A DNA stretch of 7,498 bases from an uncultured Fimbriimonadales bacterium (GCA_937934465.1 CALGZO010000114.1:1-7498), one strand, 5' to 3'; positions 1 through 5,973 are shown, counted from the stretch's first letter. Program-made: numbers and translations. The notes: generated from the sequence alone by a model not told the origin.

Positions 1-23
1 GCCGTCGCGCTTACGCACTTGTG

Positions 24-45
24 GCTTGGACAATCTTGTCCAAGC
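24..45. repeat. Family A palindrome, copy 1
   Basis: Perfect arms GCTTGGACA and TGTCCAAGC flank the loop ATCT. The pairing can extend to 10 bp with a two-base centre. It is preceded by TTGTG, as are copies 4 and 5. Confidence 0.9.
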
Positions 46-52
46 ATAATGT

Positions 53-69
53 GTCGGCGAGGACGCGAC
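53..69. repeat. Decayed family B palindrome
   Basis: The left arm GTCGGCG and loop AGGA match family B. The right arm reads CGCGAC and has lost one C relative to CGCCGAC, so the stem is broken. It sits 27 bp after family A copy 1, the same spacing as intact A-B pairs further on. Confidence 0.6.
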
Positions 70-81
70 GCTGCAGTGGTG

Positions 82-101
82 CGACGGCATTCCTGCCGTC
101 G
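82..101. repeat. Singleton palindrome, CGACGGCA arms
   Basis: Arms CGACGGCA and TGCCGTCG form a perfect 8 bp stem with loop TTCC. The loop is closed by CA/TG as in families A and C, although the outer stem differs from both. Confidence 0.85.
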
Positions 102-109
102 TCCCTGTG

Positions 110-131
110 GCTTGGGCATTCTTGTCCAAGC
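110..131. repeat. Family A palindrome, copy 2
   Basis: Arms GCTTGGGCA and TGTCCAAGC surround loop TTCT. One arm base differs from the family (G for A), leaving a G-T wobble on this strand. Confidence 0.88.
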
Positions 132-137
132 ATCACT

Positions 138-157
138 CATCGGCGTGGACGCCGATG
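138..157. repeat. Family B palindrome with compensated stem change
   Basis: Arms CATCGGCG and CGCCGATG surround loop TGGA. Against the other intact B copies, the pair at 139/156 is A-T rather than G-C. Both sides changed and pairing is kept. Confidence 0.87.
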
Positions 158-162
158 CTACG

Positions 163-192
163 GTAGCGCACGGACAGGAATGTCCGTGCTAC
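163..192. repeat. Singleton palindrome, GCACGGACA arms
   Basis: The inner arms GCACGGACA (168-176) and TGTCCGTGC (181-189) are perfect around loop GGAA. GTA (163-165) and TAC (190-192) extend the stem across a two-base bulge. The inner GGACA/TGTCC matches family A; the loop is the complement of TTCC. Confidence 0.87.
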
Positions 193-196
193 AGTG

Positions 197-218
197 GCTT
201 GGACAGTCGTGTCCAAGC
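197..218. repeat. Family A palindrome, copy 3
   Basis: Perfect 9 bp arms GCTTGGACA and TGTCCAAGC flank a variant loop GTCG. This starts a stretch of about 74 bp that recurs at 340-413. Confidence 0.9.
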
Positions 219-245
219 AGTTCTTGTTGGCGTGGGTACTGACGC

Positions 246-263
246 GACGCCAAGAATGGCGTC
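246..263. repeat. Family C palindrome, copy 1
   Basis: Arms GACGCCA and TGGCGTC surround loop AGAA. Pairing stops at 7 bp because the next right-hand base is C rather than G, unlike copies 2 and 3. Confidence 0.87.
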
Positions 264-280
264 CCACCTGCGCATTTGTG

Positions 281-302
281 GCTTGGACATTCTTGTCCAA
301 GC
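281..302. repeat. Family A palindrome, copy 4
   Basis: Perfect 9 bp arms flank loop TTCT. It is identical to copy 5 over its 22 bases and is followed, 27 bp centre to centre, by an intact family B copy. Confidence 0.9.
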
Positions 303-308
303 ATCAAT

Positions 309-328
309 CGTCGGCGGGGACGCCGACG
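309..328. repeat. Family B palindrome, copy 2
   Basis: Perfect arms CGTCGGCG and CGCCGACG surround loop GGGA. It is followed by CTACG, as is the copy at 421-440. Confidence 0.9.
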
Positions 329-339
329 CTACGCTTGTG

Positions 340-361
340 GCTTGGACATTCTTGTCCAAGC
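340..361. repeat. Family A palindrome, copy 5
   Basis: Perfect 9 bp arms flank loop TTCT. The linker that follows matches the one after copy 3, an offset of 143 bp. Confidence 0.9.
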
Positions 362-386
362 AGTTCTTGTTGGCGGAGGTGCTGAC

Positions 387-408
387 GCGACGCCAAGAAT
401 GGCGTCGC
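387..408. repeat. Family C palindrome, copy 2
   Basis: Arms GCGACGCCA and TGGCGTCGC give a perfect 9 bp stem around loop AGAA. An alternative outer pairing, GGTGC (378-382) with GCACC (407-411), would bulge out six bases on the left side. Confidence 0.9.
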
Positions 409-420
409 ACCTGTGGTGTT

Positions 421-440
421 CGTCGGCGGGGACGCCGACG
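421..440. repeat. Family B palindrome, copy 3
   Basis: Identical over 20 bases to the copy at 309-328, with loop GGGA and the same trailing CTACG. Confidence 0.9.
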
Positions 441-467
441 CTACGAGGGACGGCGCACCCTACTTAC

Positions 468-487
468 CGACGCCAAGAATGGCGTCG
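468..487. repeat. Family C palindrome, copy 3
   Basis: Arms CGACGCCA and TGGCGTCG surround loop AGAA. This is the last clear member before the peptidase leader. Confidence 0.88.
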
Positions 488-497
488 CACCACGCTT

Positions 498-555
498 GCA
501 CGGCGCTACGAATGGCGGAGTGCCTGCGCTTTCGTGTGGTAGGAGAGCGCCGTGC
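498..555. repeat. Inverted repeat with 10 bp perfect arms upstream of the peptidase
   Basis: The arms GCACGGCGCT (498-507) and AGCGCCGTGC (546-555) are exact complements around a 38-base loop. The structure ends 22 bases before the Shine-Dalgarno site of the peptidase. If transcribed it would fold in the leader. It could instead be a disrupted larger member of the array. No T run follows, so it is not an intrinsic terminator. Confidence 0.6.
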
Positions 556-577
556 GACGCCGAATATGCCATCGTGT

Positions 578-582
578 GGAGG
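578..582 (+). promoter_or_regulatory. Ribosome binding site fixing the peptidase start
   Basis: GGAGG lies seven bases before the ATG at 590. It selects that codon over in-frame starts further upstream (the first at 413), which would add 59 residues translated from the palindrome array. Confidence 0.8.
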
Positions 583-589
583 CAACGCT

Positions 590-2590
590 ATGAAACGCGC
601 TATCACGATAGACGACCTGTTCCGAATCAAACTGCTGGGCAGCCCACAGATTGCGCCCGACGGCAGCCAAGTCGTGTTCGTTTATAAGTGGATTGACATA
701 GAGAAGAACAAGTATTTCTCCAATCTTTGGCGCGTGCGTATCGGCGAGGCGGCGCAGCCGTTCACCTACGGCGAGTGGAGCGACTCGCAGCCGCGCTGGT
801 CGCCCGACGGCAAGCATATCGCGTTTGTCAGCAATCGGCAGAAGCCCAAGAGCCAGATTTATGTAATCCCCGCCGACGGCGGCGAGGCGCGCCCGATAAC
901 TCACTTGGAAGAGGGCAGTATCGGCGAGTTCGCGTGGTCGCCCGACGGGAGCCGTATCGCGTTCATCTACCGCGAGACCGCCCCTGAGTGGCGCGAGCAG
1001 GCGCGCAAGGAGCGTCAAGAGAAAGGCTTCTCTACCCCGCCGCGCATCATCCGACGCGCGTATTGGCGGCTCGACGGCGACGGCGCATTCGTCGACCAGC
1101 GCTATCATCTCTATGTGGTGGATGTGCGCACGGGCGAGACCACCCTGCTCACCACCGACCCAGAGTTCAGCGAGTCCAGCCCCACTTGGTCGCCTTGCGG
1201 CAACTACATCGCGTTCATTAGCAACCGTCATCCCGACCCCGACAACCATCCGGGCTACGATGCGATATGGATTGTCCCTGCAACGGGCGGCGCGCTGCGC
1301 AAGGTGGACGCGCCCGACGGACCCAAATACGCCGTGCGCTGGTCGCCAGACGGGAGGTACTTAGCCTACATCGGCAACCCATACCCCGACGATCCCTACC
1401 CACGCAACGACCATGTGTGGCGCGTGTCGGTGGAGGGCGGCGACGCGACCGACCTAATCCCGCACTTGGACAACACGGTGGGCGTGGGCACGCTGACCGA
1501 TGTGCGCGAGTTCGGCGGCGGCGCGCCAATCCTCTGGAGCGCGGATAGCCAGCATCTCTACTTTTTGGTGAGCGAGCGCGGCGGCGTCTACCCCTATCGC
1601 GTCAAGGTGGACGGCACTCATCTCGATCAGCTGCTCGACGGCGACTTCGAGATTGCAGACATGAGCCTCGCGCAGGACGAGCATCGCCTCGCGCTGCTCA
1701 AGGGCGATGCGACGCACCCCCACGAACTGTTTTTGGCAGAGCGCACGGGCAATACGCTGACCCTCACGCCGCTGACCGCCCTCAATCAGCCCCTGCTGGA
1801 CGAGGTCGCCATCGCGCCCCCAGAAGAGTTCGAGGTTGCAGCAGACGACGGCGTCAAGGTACACGGCTGGCTGCTCAAACCGCCCGACTTTGACCCCAAT
1901 CGCAAGTATCCGACGATTCTGATGATCCACGGCGGACCGCACGCGATGTATGGGCGCGTGTTCTTCCACGAGTTCCAGTTGCACGCGGCGCATGGCTATG
2001 TGGTGGCGTACACCAACCCGCGCGGCAGCGTCGGCTACGGCGAGGCGTTCGCCCGCGCCATCAAAGGCGACTGGGGCAATCGCGACTTCAAAGACCTGAT
2101 GACGATTGTGGATTACCTGTCGGGCTTGCCATTTGTGGACGCCGAGCGGATGGGCGTGGCGGGCGGCAGCTACGGCGGCTACATGACCAACTGGATAGTG
2201 GGGCACACCAACCGCTTCAAAGCCGCCATCACCGACCGTAGCGTGGTGAACTTGGTGAGCATGGGCGGTACATCGGACTTCCCGATGATCCCCAACCGCT
2301 ATTGGCAGGGCAACTTCTGGGACGAGCCGCAGAAGCTGTGGGAATGCTCGCCGCTGGCGTATGCGGGGCGCATCACGACGCCGCTGCTGATTGTGCATAG
2401 CGAGGGCGACCTGCGCTGCCCCATCAGCGAGGCGGACCAGCTCTTCGCCGCGCTGGTGCGTCAGGGCAAAGAGGCGCTGTATATCCGCTACCCTGCCGAG
2501 TCGAGCCATGGGCTATCGCGTAGCGGTCCGCCCGACCTGCGCCGCCATCGGCTGGAGCAGTATCTGGCGTGGTGGCGCGAGAAGCTCTGA
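590..2590 (+). CDS. S9 family prolyl-oligopeptidase-type serine peptidase (acylaminoacyl-peptidase-like)
   Basis: This 666-residue protein is a two-domain S9 peptidase, probably of the S9C (acylaminoacyl or dipeptidyl peptidase) type, acting on short peptides in the cytoplasm. Residues from about 15 to 400 form a beta-propeller with repeated WSPDG-like blades (near 70, 117, 200, 251 and 316). The alpha/beta-hydrolase domain from about 415 has an HGGP oxyanion motif (447-450), TNPRGS (475-480), the nucleophile in GGSYGG (Ser527), Asp607 in HSEGD and His640 in SSHG, so the catalytic triad is complete. There is no signal peptide or membrane segment. The start at 590 follows a good GGAGG and gives a family-like N-terminus. 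It has no same-strand neighbour in the window and converges with purA. The substrate cannot be read from sequence; glutamyl or oligopeptidase activity is also possible within S9. Confidence 0.95.
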   Translation: MKRAITIDDLFRIKLLGSPQIAPDGSQVVFVYKWIDIEKNKYFSNLWRVRIGEAAQPFTYGEWSDSQPRWSPDGKHIAFVSNRQKPKSQIYVIPADGGEARPITHLEEGSIGEFAWSPDGSRIAFIYRETAPEWREQARKERQEKGFSTPPRIIRRAYWRLDGDGAFVDQRYHLYVVDVRTGETTLLTTDPEFSESSPTWSPCGNYIAFISNRHPDPDNHPGYDAIWIVPATGGALRKVDAPDGPKYAVRWSPDGRYLAYIGNPYPDDPYPRNDHVWRVSVEGGDATDLIPHLDNTVGVGTLTDVREFGGGAPILWSADSQHLYFLVSERGGVYPYRVKVDGTHLDQLLDGDFEIADMSLAQDEHRLALLKGDATHPHELFLAERTGNTLTLTPLTALNQPLLDEVAIAPPEEFEVAADDGVKVHGWLLKPPDFDPNRKYPTILMIHGGPHAMYGRVFFHEFQLHAAHGYVVAYTNPRGSVGYGEAFARAIKGDWGNRDFKDLMTIVDYLSGLPFVDAERMGVAGGSYGGYMTNWIVGHTNRFKAAITDRSVVNLVSMGGTSDFPMIPNRYWQGNFWDEPQKLWECSPLAYAGRITTPLLIVHSEGDLRCPISEADQLFAALVRQGKEALYIRYPAESSHGLSRSGPPDLRRHRLEQYLAWWREKL

Positions 2591-2593
2591 CGG

Positions 2594-3865
2594 CTACTCA
2601 ACAAGAATGGTCTGCTCGCGTCCGGGTCCGACGGAGATGACCTTCACGGGCGTATTGAGATACTCCTCGATGAAGCGGATGTAGCGTCGGGCGTTTGGAG
2701 GCAGCTCGTCGAGGGCGCGGCAATCGCTGATGTCTTCCATCCAGCCGTCCAGCTCGGTGTAGAGGGGTTGGCACTGCGCGAGCTGGTGCGCGTCGGCGAT
2801 GAACTCGCGTGTTTCCCTGCCGCGCCAGTGGTAGGCGGTGCAGACCTTGAGCGTCTCAAAGCCCGACAGCACATCGAGCAGGGTGAGCGCGAGGTGGGTG
2901 AAGCCGTTCACGCGCGCGGCGTAGCGCAGGGCGACCAGATCGAGCCAGCCGACGCGCCGCGCCCTGCCCGTGGTGGTGCCGTACTCGCGCCCGCGATCGC
3001 GGATACGCTCGCCAATCGTGTCGTGCAGCTCGGTGGGGAACGGTCCTTCGCCCACGCGCGTGGTGTATGCCTTCGCCACGCCCCAGATTTCGGTCAGGCG
3101 GTTCGGCGCGACGCCCGTGCCCAGACACGCGCCCGCCGCCACAGGGTGCGAAGAGGTGACATAGGGGTAAGTGCCGTAATCCAAGTCCAGCAGTGTGCCT
3201 TGTGCGCCTTCCATCAGGATTGTTTCGCCCTGTTCGAGGGCGTTCATCAGCAGATGGGGCGCGTCGCAGACATACGGGCGCAGCAGTTCGGCGTATCGCG
3301 CGAACTCCTCGATGAGGGCGTCGGGTTTGAGGGGTTTCGCGTTATAGACGCGCTCGATGGTCGGGTTGCGTCTGCGTAGCACGCGCTGCACGCGCTGTGC
3401 GAGGCGGTCGCGCTCCATCAGGTCCGCCACGCGCACGCCGATACGCCACGCTTTGTCGGCGTAGGTCGGTCCGATGCCGCGCTTGGTGGTGCCGATTCTG
3501 CCCTCGATTTGCGATTCTTCCAGTTCGTCCAGCAGGCGGTGGTAAGGCATGGTGAGGTGGACGCCTTGCCCGATGCGCAGGCGCGAGAGGTCGACGCCTT
3601 GTTGCTGCAGCGCGGCGCACTCGATTTCGAAGGCGCGTAAATCCAACACCACGCCGTCGGCAATCACGGCGGTCGTCTGGGGGTGTAGGATGCCTGAGGG
3701 GACGAGGTGGAACTTGTAGGTGGTTCCGTTGACGCACACGGTGTGTCCGGCGTTGCTGCCGCCGGCGTAGCGTACCACATAATGCGCTCGTTGCGCTAAG
3801 AGGTCTACGATTTTACCTTTCGCCTCATCGCCCCATTGGGCGCCGACCACGACAATTACCGACAT
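2594..3865 (-). CDS. purA: Adenylosuccinate synthase (IMP-aspartate ligase)
   Basis: The enzyme joins IMP and aspartate using GTP to give adenylosuccinate, the first committed step from IMP to AMP, in the cytoplasm. The 423-residue length is normal. Visible motifs are the N-terminal loop GDEAKGK (12-18) with Asp13, NAGHT with His41, the IMP-binding TTKRGIGPTYADK (126-138), EGAQGTLLD (219-227), GTYPYVTSS (231-239), TTTGRARRVGW (297-307) with two arginines that bind aspartate in characterised enzymes, and the guanine-binding SVGPGREQT near the end. Ala15 replaces the glycine of the usual GDEGKGK; the key residues remain. The ATG at 3865 is chosen because it follows GGAGG and begins MSVIVVVG; a TTG at 3886 would add seven residues. 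It is the last gene of a probable operon with the small membrane protein and response regulator. Confidence 0.97.
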   Translation of the reverse strand: MSVIVVVGAQWGDEAKGKIVDLLAQRAHYVVRYAGGSNAGHTVCVNGTTYKFHLVPSGILHPQTTAVIADGVVLDLRAFEIECAALQQQGVDLSRLRIGQGVHLTMPYHRLLDELEESQIEGRIGTTKRGIGPTYADKAWRIGVRVADLMERDRLAQRVQRVLRRRNPTIERVYNAKPLKPDALIEEFARYAELLRPYVCDAPHLLMNALEQGETILMEGAQGTLLDLDYGTYPYVTSSHPVAAGACLGTGVAPNRLTEIWGVAKAYTTRVGEGPFPTELHDTIGERIRDRGREYGTTTGRARRVGWLDLVALRYAARVNGFTHLALTLLDVLSGFETLKVCTAYHWRGRETREFIADAHQLAQCQPLYTELDGWMEDISDCRALDELPPNARRYIRFIEEYLNTPVKVISVGPGREQTILVE

Positions 3866-3869
3866 TTTG

Positions 3870-3874
3870 CCTCC
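3870..3874 (-). promoter_or_regulatory. Ribosome binding site for purA
   Basis: GGAGG on the minus strand ends four bases before the ATG at 3865. The spacing is short but supports this start over the upstream TTG, which would place the motif inside the coding region. Confidence 0.7.
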
Positions 3875-3890
3875 GAGGTGGGACAAGGGC

Positions 3891-3924
3891 AGGGCGGCGT
3901 CGCCGTGGCGGGAAGCGTCGCCCT
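3891..3924. repeat. Imperfect inverted repeat in the purA leader
   Basis: AGGGCGGCG (3891-3899) and CGTCGCCCT (3916-3924) are inverted around 16 bases. On the minus-strand mRNA the stem is six pairs, one A-C mismatch, then two pairs. GGCGACGC also occurs twice as a direct repeat on that strand. It lies in the 72-base gap between the small membrane gene and purA, 16 bases before the purA ribosome site. It may be a decayed palindrome element or a leader structure. Confidence 0.35.
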
Positions 3925-3937
3925 GCGGGTACGCCGC

Positions 3938-4144
3938 TCAGCTGCGCTCGGCGAGCCAGCGGGGGATACGCTCTTCGACGGTCTGCACTTGCTTGACGCC
4001 GCGTTGGTAGGCGCGCTCGGCGCGATACTCGGGCTGCGCCTGACGCTCCTGCAGCCGCCGAATAATCGCGATAGCAGTCACCGTTGCGGAGACCAGCGCC
4101 GCGCCAATCAGCCAACCGTATGGACAGCGAGTGTTAGAGCTCAT
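3938..4144 (-). CDS. Small single-pass membrane protein, function unknown
   Basis: I do not recognise a family. The product from the ATG at 4144 is 68 residues. After a short polar start come about 20 hydrophobic residues (roughly 9-28, starting YGWLIGAALV), then Arg29-Arg30 and a charged, probably helical tail of about 40 residues rich in Arg, Glu and Gln. The positive-inside rule suggests a cytoplasmic C-terminus. The start overlaps the end of the response regulator gene by 11 bases, which argues for translational coupling and for a real gene. Two further in-frame ATGs, at 4153 and 4159, would lengthen the N-terminus by three or five residues, and no strong ribosome site separates them. purA follows after 72 bases. 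A role in anchoring or assisting a neighbour is only a guess. Confidence 0.7.
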   Translation of the reverse strand: MSSNTRCPYGWLIGAALVSATVTAIAIIRRLQERQAQPEYRAERAYQRGVKQVQTVEERIPRWLAERS

Positions 4145-4538
4145 AGCGTCCATCACCATCTTCGCCCGACTCGCGTGAGCGGAAGATGCGCTTCACGAAG
4201 GTGATGAGCTCCTGCGGGTTGAACGGCTTGGTCAGGTACATATCCACGCCCTCTTGCCAGCCGCGAAACACATCTTGGTCTTGCGCTTTCGCGGTCAGCA
4301 TAATCACGGGCAGCTCCGCCGTGGCAGGGTCGCGCCGTAGGTTGCGCAGCACCTCGAAACCGTCCATATATGGCATCATCACATCCAGCACTACCAAGTC
4401 GGGCTTCTCGGAGGCGACCTTCTCCAACGCCTCCTTACCGTCGTGCGCCGTGACCACATTGTAGCCCTGACGCTCTAAGTTCACTTGAATCAGGCGCACG
4501 ATGTGCCGTTCGTCGTCGACTACCAGAATCTTCCTCAT
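4134..4538 (-). CDS. Single-domain response regulator (CheY-like receiver)
   Basis: The 134-residue protein is a stand-alone receiver domain that takes a phosphoryl group from a histidine kinase. It carries the acidic pair Asp8-Asp9, the phospho-acceptor Asp52 in VVLDVMMPYMDG, Thr82 in LTAKA and Lys104 in LTKPF, so the phosphorylation site is complete. About 15 residues follow the receiver fold, rich in Arg, Glu and Gly. There is no DNA-binding or enzymatic output domain, so it should act by protein contact, or in a phosphorelay. The ATG at 4538 follows GGAGGAG by five bases; an open frame upstream to 4883 runs through the spacer and is not coding-like. No kinase is encoded in the window, so its partner is unknown. 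It is the first gene of the unit that ends in purA. Confidence 0.93.
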   Translation of the reverse strand: MRKILVVDDERHIVRLIQVNLERQGYNVVTAHDGKEALEKVASEKPDLVVLDVMMPYMDGFEVLRNLRRDPATAELPVIMLTAKAQDQDVFRGWQEGVDMYLTKPFNPQELITFVKRIFRSRESGEDGDGRYEL

Positions 4539-4543
4539 GCGTT

Positions 4544-4550
4544 CTCCTCC
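4544..4550 (-). promoter_or_regulatory. Strong ribosome binding site for the response regulator
   Basis: GGAGGAG on the minus strand ends five bases before the ATG at 4538. It decides this start over upstream in-frame ATG or alternative codons. Confidence 0.85.
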
Positions 4551-4567
4551 GCGCGTATGATGCCGAT

Positions 4568-4573
4568 ATTGTA
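4568..4573 (-). promoter_or_regulatory. Candidate -10 box of the response regulator-purA operon
   Basis: TACAAT on the minus strand, preceded by GGGG, would place the transcription start near 4561 and give a leader of about 22 bases containing the GGAGGAG site. No good TTGACA-like -35 element stands 16-18 bases upstream. The same GGTACAAT occurs before the lyase gene. Confidence 0.5.
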
Positions 4574-4800
4574 CCCCATCATTAGGCGTATCGATGCGCG
4601 GCAGTGTTCCATAAGAGATTATCGGCAAACGGTTATGAAGGTTTAGGGGGTGTGGATTGACTGAAGATTTTCTCGGGCATGACTGAGTCTTTGAAATCGC
4701 TTGTGTTTGTGGACAGACGCGAGCGAGGTAGATTGCCTGTTCGGGTGTGAAGCCAGCGTCGATACCGCGTGTGGCGCGTCGGGCGTCGTAGGCGCGCCGT
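4574..4800. other. Spacer between pntAA and the response regulator operon
   Basis: This spacer of 227 bases is less GC-rich in its left half than the genes around it. I see no RNA gene and no convincing terminator after pntAA: a GGCGCG/CGCGCC hairpin at 4773-4798 has a 14-base loop and no T run on either side. It does not encode a membrane protein of the pntAB type in the frames I checked. Confidence 0.6.
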
Positions 4801-5955
4801 TCACCCAACGCTTTGCGCCACGCGCGGGTGGACGATTTTGCCCCCGTGCGCCGCCAGCGTTTCGCGAGCAATCTCGTCTTCAATCGCAGGGTTGGGTTCG
4901 GGCAGCATGCCCACTTTGTGGAGGTGCGCCATAAGGTGGTAGAGGTTGCGACTGTAGAGCATGCTGGCGTCGATGGGCGCAGTCGCGGGCAGGTTCACCG
5001 CGCCCACGATGGTCACGCCCTTGTGTTGGATGGTCTCGCCCGGTTGGGTCAGTTCGCAGTTGCCGCCCCACTCGGCGGCGAGGTCGACGATGACGCTGCC
5101 GGGCGTCATCGCCTCCACCACGCGCTGGGGGATGAGTACAGGGGCGCGTTTGCCGGGCACAGCGGCGGTGGTAATCACCACCTCGTGTTGCACGAGATGC
5201 TCGCCCAGCAGGTCTTGTTGGCGGCGCAGGGTCTCCTCTTCTAAGGCGCGTGCGTAGCCGCCTGCCGTTTCGGCTTGGGCGACTTCGAGGGGGATTTCGA
5301 TGAACTTCGCGCCGACGCTCTCGACCTGTTCACGGGTGGCGGGTCGCACATCGTAGCCGGCGACGGCAGCGCCGAGCCGTTTGGCGGTCGCCATCGCCTG
5401 CAAGCCTGCCACGCCTGCGCCAATCACGAACACGCGCGCGGGCGAGACTGTGCCTGCTGCGCTCATCAGCAGCGGAAACATGCTGGGCGCGAGGTGCGCC
5501 GCGAGCAGCACCGCCTTGTAGCCCGCGACGGTCGCCATCGAGGAGAGCGCGTCCATGCTCTGGGCGCGCGTGATACGCGGGATGAGCTCCATCGCGAAGG
5601 CGGTTGCGCCACGCGCCGCCAGTTGCGCCACGCCCTGCGGACGATAGAGCGGCTCCATCATGCCAATCCACACTTGCCCCTCGCGCACATGGGGCAAATC
5701 CGCCTCGAAGTTCGGGTTCGCGCCTGCCGTGCGCACGGTCAGCACGACGGACGCCTCGTGCAGCACCGCCTCGCGCGTGGGCAGCACCCGTGCGCCTGCG
5801 CTGCTGTATGCCTCGTCGGGGTGGTACGCGCCCGCGCCTGCCCCTGCCTGAACAAGCACCTCGTAGCCCAGCTTGGCGTAGCTTGCCGCCAGCGCAGGAA
5901 TCAGCGCGACGCGCCGCTCGCCCGGATAGGTCTCACTCAGAACGCCAATCTTCAC
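4801..5955 (-). CDS. pntAA: NAD(P) transhydrogenase subunit alpha part 1 (NAD(H)-binding domain I)
   Basis: This is the soluble domain I of proton-translocating transhydrogenase, which binds NAD(H) and passes hydride to NADP in domain III at the membrane. At 384 residues it has the usual length of a stand-alone PntAA. It carries RITRAQSMDALSS with Arg127, Gln132, Asp135 and Ser138, GAGVAG (179-184), Asp202 in YDVRP and the mobile-loop tyrosine in GGYAR (Tyr234). As I recall, these fall at or within one position of the Rhodospirillum rubrum residues. The AlaDH-type KVKEP and SEVAG motifs are absent, which argues against alanine dehydrogenase. The start is GTG (5953-5955), 18 bases after the lyase stop and in the same frame; AAGG just upstream, or AGGAAGG further off, may bind the ribosome. 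pntAB and pntB do not follow, which is unusual. Confidence 0.93.
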   Translation of the reverse strand: MKIGVLSETYPGERRVALIPALAASYAKLGYEVLVQAGAGAGAYHPDEAYSSAGARVLPTREAVLHEASVVLTVRTAGANPNFEADLPHVREGQVWIGMMEPLYRPQGVAQLAARGATAFAMELIPRITRAQSMDALSSMATVAGYKAVLLAAHLAPSMFPLLMSAAGTVSPARVFVIGAGVAGLQAMATAKRLGAAVAGYDVRPATREQVESVGAKFIEIPLEVAQAETAGGYARALEEETLRRQQDLLGEHLVQHEVVITTAAVPGKRAPVLIPQRVVEAMTPGSVIVDLAAEWGGNCELTQPGETIQHKGVTIVGAVNLPATAPIDASMLYSRNLYHLMAHLHKVGMLPEPNPAIEDEIARETLAAHGGKIVHPRVAQSVG

Positions 5956-5973
5956 AGCCTTAATTCTACCTTC

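Larger units (their letters stand above)
1..490. repeat. Array of about 14 short palindromes, non-coding
   Basis: This stretch before the peptidase gene is built almost entirely of short hairpins joined by short linkers. By stem sequence they fall into family A (GCTTGGACA arms, five copies), family B (CGTCGGCG-type arms, three good copies and one decayed), family C (GACGCCA arms, three copies) and two related singletons. Almost all have 7-9 bp arms and a four-base loop. Centres lie near 34, 61, 91, 120, 147, 178, 207, 254, 291, 318, 350, 397, 430 and 477, so many neighbours are 27-31 bp apart and most of the rest about 47. Several reading frames are open across it on both strands, but their translations only re-read the repeats (GLDILVQAS, MWLGHSCPS), so I do not call a gene. 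The array continues past the left edge. Its role is unknown. Confidence 0.9.

Noticed and set aside
24..487. CRISPR array
   Set aside because: The units are palindromes of several different sequences without a constant direct repeat separated by unique spacers, and no cas gene is present.
556..577. Promoter immediately before the peptidase (AATATGCC region)
   Set aside because: Only a weak AT-rich patch without a recognisable -10/-35 pair, and too close to the ribosome site.
413..589. N-terminal extension of the S9 peptidase
   Set aside because: The extra 59 residues are read from palindromes, and a good GGAGG sits before the ATG at 590, where family-like sequence begins.
506..1249. Long minus-strand frame opposite the peptidase
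   Set aside because: It is a mirror of a strongly conserved coding frame and has no recognisable domain. The same applies to the frame at 1454-2509.
4773..4798. Terminator after pntAA
   Set aside because: Six-base GC arms with a 14-base loop and no T run on either strand do not make a convincing intrinsic terminator.
4539..4883. Extended response regulator start, or a pntAB-like gene in the spacer
   Set aside because: The upstream residues show no domain and no hydrophobic segments, and the canonical receiver start with a strong ribosome site is at 4538.
4801..5955. Alanine dehydrogenase
   Set aside because: The related fold was considered, but RITRAQSMDALSS, YDVRP and GGYAR are transhydrogenase domain I motifs and the alanine dehydrogenase motifs are missing.
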